64,000 nt of DNA from Kingdonia uniflora (Eukaryota > Streptophyta > Magnoliopsida > Ranunculales > Circaeasteraceae): contig JACGCM010001272.1 in the NCBI GenBank assembly GCA_014058105.1, forward strand, positions 4,216,001 through 4,280,000, in the 5' to 3' direction. The translations under genes were made by a program, and so were the position numbers. Shown piece by piece: positions 12,801-21,300 of the stretch. The notes below the pieces were generated by a model, which saw nothing but the letters and a program-made list of their open reading frames with translations, ran no database searches and was not told the DNA's origin. The stretch's first letter is position 1. Every line of letters starts with the position of its first letter.

Positions 12801-15800
12801 TCTTATGCTCAGAGTTGTTTCTTTTGTCTTTAAAATTCGTCACGAGGATAATAGATCTTAGAAGATAAAGAGAAAGGAGAGAAAACTGAATAACATAAAA
12901 GACTACATTGGATTGTATTGGTTAGGTTACAATCTAAAGCAACTTGACTACTTATAGGCTGCAATAGAAAAAGAAAATACTATACTACCCTTAGCATTAT
13001 ACTAATACTAATTCTATCTCTAGCAGAGGAGAGTCGATAAGTCACGTGGTCGTCACAATACCCACGTAGGCGGTTGTCTCTCCACCTTGCATAACCATTC
13101 TCTCTATTTTAGTTATTTCTAAATAGTTTATTTGATTTGCATAATAATTAGGAGAAGTATTTTAATTAGAGTCTAGCTAGGGTTTCTATTTGTGCTAAGG
13201 TCTCTTCTCCTACAAAAGGGAGCCTAAGCTTAGTTTATTTTTTATGTTGGTTTGAGTGAGAGAGAAAGGCTTAGCCTTACAGAGATATGTAGAGTTTGAG
13301 GTAAATCTCATAAACCCTAATTTTTAACACTTTGTCTTCAGTTTTCTATTTGGAGATTCGTTTATTTTATTCTCTAGATTATCTCTATCTATTCTAATAT
13401 TATATTATGATTTTACCCTGCAAGTTTGTTTTTTTTATTGTCTTCTCATTACTTATTATTTATGTCCTTTTATCAAGTTCTTAGATTGGCATTGGGTGTG
13501 AAGTTTCAGGTGGTTTAAACACGCTGGAGAAACATTTGTTAAAATACCCATTTTTGGAGCTGTTTCTTACCTAACATTGGCCTTGTCTCCATTCTGCATA
13601 ACTTTTGCTGTTGTATGGGCTGTTTATCGCCGTATCTCCTTTGCCTGGATAGGTCAAGACATCCTTGTAAGCCTATCCTTCCTTTTTTGAATCTTTCATG
13701 TCATGGTTTTCTTTTTTTTGCTAAGCATGTCATGGTTTTCTTGATATATTTAAGCACACAATCATACAAAATGCTTGTTATTTTTCTACAAAAAGAGAAA
13801 TAAATGCTTAATTAGTAAAGTGGAGTTCTACATACTTGTTAGAGGCACTCGCTACTTGTGCCTTCACCTCATCATAAACACATTTGATAAATGCTTTTTT
13901 TCCCTTGTACATATGAAGCTTATACTAGACTAGGAATTGAAACCCATGCAAGAGCAAATAAATTCAAATGATTGCTTGTGTGGATAAGGCTTTAGTCGCT
14001 TGGCTTCGTAATAATTCTGTAAAGCTTACGCTGCGCTCTGTGCATACACGTTCCTTTTATCTATGAAATGTGCAGTTAGATTTTAATTTTACTAGATAGA
14101 AAGCTAGAAGTTATGAGAAATGAAGAATGCCAAATTGCTAACTGGAATTACAATAGAATCTCAAAATTTTGATAGCATGAAAAAAAATCTGAAACTCCAA
14201 TGTGAATTCCCGAAAGGCAAAATGTGTGTTATCCACAAAATATCACGAGTAGCTCGTGTCATTCTTGAAATTCTTCGTTGATTAGTTAAGTCATTGTATA
14301 TATAATTTTAAAAAAGAATTTAAATTTGAATTACACCTTACCTTCATATACACTGATCTAGCAATGAGGAACAGGTTGAAGCAGAAATGGGAGAAAGGTT
14401 ACTAACAATTTATTGTTTTCTCTTGAATCAGGGAATTGCACTAATAATTACGGTTCTTCAGATTGTACGTGTACCAAATCTCAAGGTGACTATTCAATCT
14501 CACATATATTTCATTGGCTTCTATCCGAAAGGTTGGTTTGAGAATTTCCAGATATTACCCCAAGAATTTTGTTAAAAAATACCTATATAGGTATATAATT
14601 TTTTTATATTTTAAATATGTATATTTTTATTTGTCCTAATGACATCAAGGAAAGTTAGCTCAACTGGTAAAGTGAGAAGCTCATAATCCAAGAGTCTAAG
14701 GTTCAATTCTTGATGTCATCAAATAAAAACCTTATTTTGATAATTTTTTCAATTTAAGCTGATCATGTTATTGCCGTAAAAAGCTTCGATTATTTTAACG
14801 AGAGGAGAAATGAATCCGTATAATTTGCTAGTAAAATATAATGTTATATTTGATTTTTTTTCAAAATATTGTTAAATGGCAAAAAGAAAAATAATTACCC
14901 TAGTATAATTCATTAGACTACCTTCCCCCCCCCCCCCCAACATGAAATCCTGTCTCCGCCCCTGTTCCCAAGGCTTTAAAAGCACCAATATTATTGGCAT
15001 TTTCTGCAATATCTGCTTTTACGAAAATTTTGATGCCTCTTGAGCTAATCAGGTGGGTACTGTGCTTCTAAGTTGTGCCTTCTTGTACGACATCTTTTGG
15101 GTGTTCGTTTCAAAATGGTGGTTTCATCAAAGTGTGATGATTGTGGTAAGTAATTCCTTGTAAGCTTTTCTTCACCCTTTACTTAAGATATCTGTTTTGC
15201 AGGCTTTATTAGAATTGTATTATTTAAGTTCATTTGTTTTGTCCACTTTGTAGGTAGCTCGTGGTGATAAAAGTGGGGAAGACGGTATTCCTATGCTTCT
15301 AAAAATTCCACGTATGTTTGATCCATGGGGTGGTTACAGCATTATCGGATTTGGTGACATCCTCTTACCAGGACTATTAATAGCATTTGCATTGAGGTAT
15401 GGATTCTCCTTTTAATACTCACTAGTTCAAATCATTAACTTCAGACTTTCCCCACATTTCGATGAAAATATCCTTAAGTTCACAGTAAAAATATATTTGA
15501 GTGAAAACCAAGGTAGTATTGTCTGAATAGGGCTTAAAACACTATCACATCACTCCCTTGAACTTGGTCATGCCAGCTTCTACAGTTCTTTAGGCATTTG
15601 GAAGTTACTTCATAGTTTATGTTAAATAAACATTTTAAGTTAATATTTACAACCTGCCAGTATACATATTTGTGTTGAACTCAATATGCCGATCTCCTGT
15701 AGGTATGACTGGCTTTCAAAGAAGACTCTAAGAGCCGGATATTTCTTGTGGGCGATGATAGCTTATGGCTTAGGTAAAATAATATCTTTGCACATGTGGT

Positions 15801-16383
15801 TATCACTGTATGGAATAATTAACTCATGAAATTTGATCTGGTTATGCAGGTCTCCTAATAACTTACGTGGCTTTGAACTTGATGGATGGACACGGCCAAC
15901 CTGCTCTTCTTTATATTGTCCCGTTCATACTTGGTATATGATCTCTTACCAAATTGATTTAATCCCTCCCTGTAAAATGCAACATTAGGTCTTTTCCATT
16001 AAGCTTGTTTACCTTCACTTGGAAGATCAGAGTATTTTAAGACCTATTTGAGGATTGGATATTAATAGAGGTTATTGGAAGTATATACTTTAAGATGCAA
16101 TTTGAAGAAGGGTGAACCTAATTCAATCAATATAATTTTGGGTATTCCTAATTTTTTTGTTAAAATGGTTTTGCAACCTTGAAGAGGCAAGTTGCAGCTA
16201 GATTATGTCACAACACTCGATTTTTCCCTATTTGTAAGTCTAATTAGTTCCATTGTCGATGCAGGAACCTTTTTTACACTGGGGAAGAAGAGGGGCGATC
16301 TTAGCAACTTATGGAACAGAGGAGAACCTGAGAGGGCTTGCCCACACATTCAACTCCAACCCCCTCAACATGAACTTAAATAA
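806..16383 (+). CDS. SPPL: Signal peptide peptidase-like protein (SPPL2/SPPL4 type), 5'-partial
   Basis: This is an intramembrane GxGD aspartyl protease of endomembranes that cleaves type II membrane segments. I read 13 exons: 806-964, 1080-1191, 7792-7911, 8326-8477, 8558-8740, 10896-10930, 13510-13666, 14432-14485, 15053-15145, 15254-15396, 15703-15773, 15850-15933 and 16265-16383. They total 1482 bp in one open frame (493 aa plus TAA), with GT-AG at every junction. The product starts in the PA domain ([10 protein letters not shown]...; [12 protein letters not shown]), then has a hydrophobic multi-span region. It carries all three catalytic signatures: LYDIFW (YD), GFGDILLPG (GxGD) and QPALLY (PAL). 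Family members are about 540 aa, so only about 45-50 N-terminal residues (signal peptide) are missing, to the left. Introns are swollen by transposons (intron 2 in the window is 6.6 kb), yet no exon is damaged. SPPL2 and SPPL4 cannot be separated from this sequence. Confidence 0.95.
1780..3062 (+). mobile_element. LINE (non-LTR retrotransposon) 3' remnant in SPPL intron
   Basis: The broken plus-strand reading contains typical plant LINE C-terminal reverse transcriptase and zf-RVT wording: [21 protein letters not shown], then [15 protein letters not shown], then a Trp/Cys-rich stretch. Several stops and frameshifts interrupt it. It ends in an A-rich tail (ACCCAAAAAAAATAAAAAG, about 3052-3071), as expected for a 5'-truncated LINE. 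A 24-bp segment (AGCCAAAGAACTGTAAGTGA...) is directly repeated near 2956 and 2987, close to the tail. Target-site duplications were not resolved. Confidence 0.6.
3463..3663 (-). repeat. 3' LTR of element 1
   Basis: This is about 201 bp and aligns along its length to 5629-5823, starting TGTTAAAAACTACG and ending TGATCTATCA on the plus strand. It is the 3' LTR because a polypurine tract abuts its right edge on the minus-strand reading. Confidence 0.8.
5312..5497 (-). pseudogene. Gag-like N-terminal peptide of element 1
   Basis: A 61-aa reading that starts MGKKTPKK and continues with [14 protein letters not shown] and [14 protein letters not shown]. The same wording occurs in element 2 (near 11961-12180, MGKKMPKK) and element 3 (29196 onward, MGKKTPKK). 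This defines a shared leader protein for the three short LTR elements. It lies downstream of the primer-binding site, where gag would begin. No catalytic domain is present. I do not recognise a named family. Confidence 0.5.
5629..5823 (-). repeat. 5' LTR of element 1
   Basis: This is about 195 bp and abuts the primer-binding site at 5611-5628. It shares the signature tail GTACGTGGCCTCGTGGGTAG with the left LTR. It differs by scattered substitutions and small indels, so the insertion is not recent. Confidence 0.8.
5838..6716. mobile_element. GC-rich TIR DNA element (Mutator-like MITE)
   Basis: A perfect 16-bp terminal inverted repeat, TATGCTGTCAGGGGCG at the left and its complement at 6701-6716. 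The outer arms are extremely GC-rich (GGGGCGGGGCGGAGCGC on the left; GCGCCCCAGGGCGCC and similar on the right) and can fold on each other. The core is AT-rich. The flanks GGTAACAAC (5829-5837) and GGTAACAAT (6718-6726, offset by one base) fit a degraded 9-bp duplication, typical of Mutator-like elements. No transposase is encoded. A hAT origin is also possible. Confidence 0.65.
6900..7790. other. Intronic sequence without assignable content
   Basis: Part of SPPL intron 2 in this window. A weak plus-strand coding-like stretch (around 7135-7370) has no domain that I recognise, and stop codons interrupt the reading on both sides. It may be a decayed transposon fragment. The stretch ends at the acceptor before the exon at 7792. 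Confidence 0.4.
8939..9405. repeat. MITE-like repeat with GGACAC/GTGTCC arms
   Basis: The left arm is rich in GGACACT (for example GTGTTGGACACTCAGACACACC near 9010). The right arm carries the complementary GTGTCC/GTGTCGG motifs. The right arm includes a 24-bp unit (GTACCCGTGTCGGACTCCGA plus CACAC) repeated in tandem at about 9327-9385. The core is AT-rich. Located in the SPPL intron between exons 8558-8740 and 10896-10930. I recognise the CGTGTCGGAC-type motif as common in plant intergenic repeats, but cannot name the family. Confidence 0.5.
9406..10250 (+). pseudogene. Unassigned coding-like fragment in SPPL intron
   Basis: Short plus-strand readings (9270-9602 and 9919-10146) have protein-like composition. 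Phrases include [18 protein letters not shown] and [16 protein letters not shown], but no catalytic or structural motif that I recognise. Frames are interrupted. It is either a decayed processed gene copy or transposon-derived sequence; I do not assign a function. Confidence 0.25.
11442..11810 (+). repeat. 5' LTR of element 2
   Basis: This is 369 bp, beginning TGATAAGTCACG and ending GTTTATAACA immediately before the primer-binding site. A TATA-like stretch (CTTATAAAAGGGAGCCCAAG, near 11614) fits the LTR promoter. Confidence 0.82.
11961..12861 (+). pseudogene. Gag-like leader and decayed internal ORFs of element 2
   Basis: The reading starts MGKKMPKK at 11961, is cut by a TAA after SNKELT, and resumes at 12072 for 170 aa ([20 protein letters not shown]...). 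The N-terminal part matches element 1 ([27 protein letters not shown]). A second reading (12502-12861) shows no recognised domain. No reverse transcriptase, integrase or zinc knuckle is visible, so the element must rely on proteins from elsewhere. Confidence 0.5.
13035..13329 (+). repeat. 3' LTR of element 2
   Basis: This is about 295 bp and parallels the left LTR up to AAACCCTA. It then jumps to the terminal TTTTTAACA, so about 70 bp near the 3' end have been deleted relative to the 5' copy. The perfect CTTTG duplication follows directly. Confidence 0.8.
14639..14719 (+). repeat. tRNA-like / SINE-like hairpin in SPPL intron
   Basis: A perfect 11-bp inverted repeat (ATGACATCAAG at 14639-14649; CTTGATGTCAT at 14709-14719) encloses a pol III-like A box (TAGCTCAACTGG, 14656-14667) and B-box-like GGTTCAATTC. 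A CAT triplet sits where a tRNA anticodon would be, but the anticodon stem does not pair well. The outer arms do not act as a normal 7-bp acceptor stem. It reads as a degraded tRNA-derived (SINE-type) sequence rather than a working tRNA gene. Confidence 0.4.
14870..14963. mobile_element. hAT-type terminal fragment
   Basis: A run of about 14 C residues is followed by AACATGAAATCCTGTCTCCGCCCCTG, which ends at 14963. The pattern C-tract...CCGCCCCTG also ends the hAT element at 36475 and is the reverse of the common plant hAT start CAGGGGCGGA. No matching left end or 8-bp duplication was found nearby, so this is a truncated remnant. Confidence 0.45.
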
Positions 16384-18355
16384 AAATGGTTGACCTGTAC
16401 TATACCACTAGCTTATTATGTAGAGCACTTTCTAATTTTGAACATGTGTACATTATATTTGCTATATATATATATGATAATGAATACAATAAGGCCACTT
16501 TGAAATGTATAAATTTTACACAGTTTTGCAAATGCGTGTATCGAACTTACGAATTTGTTAGTAATGTTATCTGTTGTGCCTCTTTATTTACTTGGCCATA
16601 TCTCTTCGCAGTACGGGACTTATCATCATTCTATCTTTGTTGCTAGGCATGCAACATAAAGTATCTTGTGGGCTCGTTAGGGGAACTTTTGTGTTATTGC
16701 TAGAATATTGCAAACCACAGTATCACCAGTGCTACTGCTACTGCTAAATGATTCGGGGTGCTCAACTGCTAACTGATTGTGGGCTCGTTAGGGGAACTTA
16801 CGTGTTATTACTGGGATATTGTTAGCCACAATATCACCGGTGCTAGTGCTAGTGCTAGTGCTAGTGCTACTGCTAAATGATTCGGGGTGCTCACCTGCTA
16901 AATGATATTTTATAAGCTGAGGGAAGAAATCAGATAAAAAAAGAAGGAAAGATTAGTGCTTTTGTAGCCACTCTTGTTTCTTACAGTGAGAAAGAAATTG
17001 CGAATGAAAAATTTTCATTGATGAGGTTTAATGGCCTAAGCCGTAAACCATATATCCGTCTATTTAAAAATCCTCATTTACAATTAGGGCGTATAACGTT
17101 ACTTGAAACATTGCAAGCGACAAAAATGATGTAAAGAAGCTTAGGTTGATAAATTGTTGTCAAACAGGAGGTCTTCCTTAGCTACGTTAATACATAGACG
17201 AACTTTATATCGCCCACCAGTAGCCTTCTAAATCCATAACATATTGTCGAAAATCATTAGAAATGCTCTCAAAAAAAGATCTTGATAGGTCTATTGTAGT
17301 AATCCTGATAAACTTTTTATTGTTTATAAATAAAGAATGACAATTTACCTGAAATATTCTAGGCAGTGAACATTTCCTTGTTAAATTTTTAACATGTGTC
17401 TTCTTGACATCTCCTTCCAAGATCCATGCGGAAATGAAGAAATGTAACTTACGCAGTTACGCCTACACTTTTGGTAGACCAAATTTTTTTAGACACGAGA
17501 AAACCACTTCAGTGAGATATGCCCATGGGGCTGGAGTTGAATTCGTTTCTTCTTTTGCCAAATAATTTTTCCATAAACAAACTCAATGCTCACATTTTTC
17601 GTTATCAAGCACCTAAAGCGTCGTAAACCATTTCTCAATTTCTTATACTGTCACTCGGTTTCTTACTTTTATAGGCACGCCCTTAATTAATTGATTATCA
17701 TCATGATCTTTTAATTAATTTAAGTGCATGAATATATTTTTTGCTTCTCATATTTGTGTTTTTTCATCTTTTGACTGACATTTTACCGAGCACACAATAA
17801 TCTTTTGGAAATTTCATAAGCTGAAGGGAGATCATTTTATACTTTATAATTACGCATTTTCGTCATCAATAAATTTTAAACAAAATAAAAACAGTATGAC
17901 ACAATAACAAGATCAATATTGTCCTCATTATAGTTTATATTCGAATTTAAATACTAAATTAACTCTATATTCTTTCCAAGGGAGAGGTACATCAGTGATT
18001 TCCTTCGAATCTTTATGAAATACTCGATCCTTGAGGGGAGAGAAGCTACATGACTGAATCATTGAGGGAAACCATTAGACAGTAATAATTCTGCCAATAT
18101 TGTTGTAGACAACTAAGAAAGATCGACAATCTCATCAACAGGTAATCCAGTACTGCTAAAAGTAAAATGGGAGCTTGCACCAGTAAGAAGAAATCCACTT
18201 AGTTTCTATTGAAAATTACTCAGCTAAGCAAATTTTTGTATATACAAGTGTAAGAAGCGCGGGAGACATGACTAAATCTTGCACGCCACAGCTAAAAGAT
18301 AAAACAAAAGTTGTATGAACAATGACGTATATAATGAAAAGGGCAAAAAGAAGAA
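16384..18355. other. Convergent intergenic region between SPPL and the first PUB gene
   Basis: This holds the 3' flanks of two genes pointing at each other (SPPL plus, PUB copy A minus). It contains a direct duplication at 16666-16905 (separate entry) and AT-rich sequence with no supported gene. From about 18150 it is similar to the 3' flank of PUB copy B (about 25320 onward, sharing ATGGGAGCTTGCACCAGTAA and ACAGCTAAAA). The duplicated unit therefore includes this flank. Confidence 0.6.
16666..16905. repeat. Two-copy ~111-bp direct repeat with hexanucleotide expansion
   Basis: Copy 1 (16666-16776) and copy 2 (16777-16905) both begin TTGTGGGCTCGTTAGGGGAACTT and contain ATTCGGGGTGCTCA. Inside, copy 1 has (GCTACT)n and copy 2 an expanded run of GCTAGT units, so the copies differ by slippage. 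It lies about 280 bp beyond the SPPL stop, possibly within the 3' UTR or terminator zone. Confidence 0.75.
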
Positions 18356-21300
18356 TTAGGGCTGTTGCTGCCATTCTTGAATTGCAGAGCGGAGAGAGAG
18401 ATTTGGAATAAGGTTGCAGTGTGCAAGCTCAAGGTTTGTCATGGGTGAGGATTTATGGCCACCATCTATCCATCCTTTTATCGCCTCAGCTTCATACGTA
18501 AAACCATCCGCTGCGATGTGAGGATCCTGCATGGTTTCCTGCAATTTTTTCAAGAAACCAATATTAGTATTATAAATGCAATTCCAACAGCCTCTATAGC
18601 ATCTAGAACTGTTCGAAGAATAATGATTTCCACAGTAACAACTGACCTGAAATATGGGACAAACGAAATATGAAGGAACCCGGCAATTCTCCTCAGATCT
18701 TAATCGGAAAGAAGTCGAGGTTCCACATAAAACCTTCATCGGCTCAAGAACCCTCCATATTTCCGAACCAAGGTCGGGCCTGTTCTTACTATTTACACTG
18801 CAGCACCTCAATGCTAAATGCGCCAACTGTTTTGCCCGCATATAGGGCCAATCTCCAGCAGAAGCATCCAATATATCACCCCATTTATCTTTCTCCAGTG
18901 CAGTTTCCACCTCTATTTCTATATCCAATGCCGGTCTCCCAGTTAAGAGCCGTAATAATATAATCCCGAAAGAATACACGTCTGAACTTGGTGTAAGTTC
19001 TCCGGTTTTCAGGAACTCAGGATCCATGTACGTAGAGGTGCCCTTTGAGTCTTTTTTAGAGGAGAGGTGAGATGTGCCAAAGTCACTTAGTTTGGAAGTC
19101 AAATTTGCATCTAAGAGGATATTAACGGGCTTGAGATCACCGTGGATGATGCTTTTGGGGTTGTTGGAGTGTAGAAAGATAAGGGTGGAGCATACCTCAA
19201 TAGATATCCTTATCCTTGTTTGCCAAGATAGAGGGGGAGTGTCGTCCTTGCACACAAGCCGGTCTTCAAGACTGCCATTAGGGAGGTACTCATAAACAAG
19301 AGTAGAGGCCTCTAGACAGGTTCCAATAAGGGTAATTAGGTTAGGATGCCTCATTCTACTCAAAATGTCCACCTGAAATCCATGAAACAGATTAAGATTC
19401 CGTGCAATCCAAGCCTACTAACTGAATCTTAGTTTTTTAAGAAAATGTATAGAACTTACTACGGTTTTTGGGGGTATTTTTACCTAAAACCATTATGCAC
19501 GTTTAGCACATAATAAGTTCAGTTTATTCACATCTTATTTAGAAGATAACTCTTTCATATGCTGTTTAAACCTAATGAATTTCGAGGAAAAAACAAACCC
19601 CAAAAAGTCGAAGTTTCAGGTGCCAAATCCATATTAGAGGTAAAAACTGTTCAATAATAGCACTTTTGACAACTGACACAAAATGAAGCCGTTGCACAAA
19701 CAAAATACATAATACATCTATCAGATTTACCTCTAGTTGAAATTCCGAGCAACCTTGCAAGCTATTAGATTGCAGCATTTTAATAGTCACCTCAGTGCTG
19801 CGAAGGAATCCTCTGTACACACTCCCATTTTCTCCTCCTATAATTAGAGATTGGTCAAAGCTATGAGTTGCTTCTTCAATCTCCAATAAAGAAAAGTCAG
19901 ATAAGAATTGAGGAGTCTGCGAGCTAGCTGCTTTTACTGTCGATATCCTAAGCTCTGTGGCTTGTGTGACAGCCTTATCACGTTCCGACTCCAACCTTTC
20001 TCGTTCTTCTTTCACTGTTTTCATGAGCTCCACAAAAGAGACAAGTTTCACCTCCAACTCCTTTACCATATCTTTTGAATCATAAATTTGTATCTCTAGT
20101 TCCTCTTTTTGGCCCTCAACGGTAGAGAGTTGCGCCCTGACTTCCTCTAGCTTGCTAGTCATACTATTTAGCTCATGAGTTTCTCTTGCCAGAGCTTCCT
20201 CCATTTCTTTTCTTATTTTCACCTCACTGGCATATAATTTTTCTGATTGTTTGGCCTGTGAAAAATGGCTTGTACTCCTTTAGTTAAATGAGAAAACTAT
20301 AAGATGTCCCTTGTTAATATGAGGGGATGTTTCATTTGATTGATGAGAGAGAGAGAGAGAAAGAGTCTTACATTATTTGTAGCCTCGATATAATCTTTTT
20401 CGACTTTCCGACGCCTTAGCGATTCTTCATATACTTCTTTTTTAAAATTTTCGGCTTCTGCCATTGATTGTTGCAGACGATGATAGATATCGTCGCAAAC
20501 ACTTTCATCCTTCTGTTAAATTTCATAAACCAATTGGCAACTTTCAATCTCATTCCACTACTTAAAATCAATAAGACTTTAAGGTCCAATAGAATCCAAG
20601 AAATTTTAATTGAATCACTCTCTGCATAGATTGATATAGGACTTACAAGCTCATTTGTTGAAGATGGATAAATAATATCCTCTACAGATACATGTACTGA
20701 CGGCAACGTTGACCCCTTATCAGTTCCCTCCTTCCCCACTGCTGAGATAAAATCTGACAGAACTTGAGGCGTTCCGACCGCCTCGGGGCAGGTTAACGCT
20801 GCAACCCTTACTGCATGAGAAGCGGTCCTGACGGATTTTACCCGGGAAAATAAGTCTTCAACTGGTTTAGTGACCTTTCGACGGTCTAGGTTAAGAGATT
20901 TACTCCATTCTAAGTGATTTGATTGGAGAGCCTTAGAGACTTCACCCAATAACTGTAATGGAAGAGGACCTATATCAGTTTTGTCCAAAGTACCTTCCCT
21001 GCGTTAGAAATATGGTTAAGCTTTAAGTGCCTACAATTGCGAAAAAGATTTTCAAAGACAATCAAAATAAATTCAAAGAACAATGTGGCTAATGACAATT
21101 ACTCTAAAGTACCTGGTCTGTATAAGAAGCCCTTTGCAGACAAACCATATACTACAGGATGTATCGGCTTGTTGACTCACAAAGACCGCTTTTTTAGACT
21201 TCAGCACTGTAATTCTCCTGCAAATGTAACGAGGGAGGGTTATATAAGTGCAACACACGTTTAAAATGAATTTCGATATTGTTGGAAAAGTGAGTCATTG

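Larger units (their letters stand above)
11442..13329 (+). mobile_element. Short non-autonomous LTR retrotransposon, element 2
   Basis: LTRs at 11442-11810 and 13035-13329 both contain GATAAGTCACGTG, CACAATACCCACGTAGGCGG and GTTGTCTCTCCACCTTGCAT. A perfect 5-bp target-site duplication CTTTG flanks the element (11437-11441 and 13330-13334). A primer-binding site (ACTTGGTACCAGAGAC) follows the left LTR at 11811. A purine tract (AGAGGAGAG, 13025-13033) precedes the right LTR. The interior holds a gag-like peptide (MGKKMPKK..., broken by a stop) and no polymerase. It lies wholly inside the SPPL intron 10931-13509, in the same orientation as the gene. Confidence 0.88.

Noticed and set aside
14640..14720. 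Functional tRNA gene
   Set aside because: Acceptor and anticodon stems do not pair properly despite A- and B-box likeness; kept only as a tRNA-like repeat.
18455..19295. Plus-strand ORFs opposite PUB copy A exons (also 25875-26458 opposite copy B)
   Set aside because: Shadows of the strongly supported minus-strand kinase/U-box exons.
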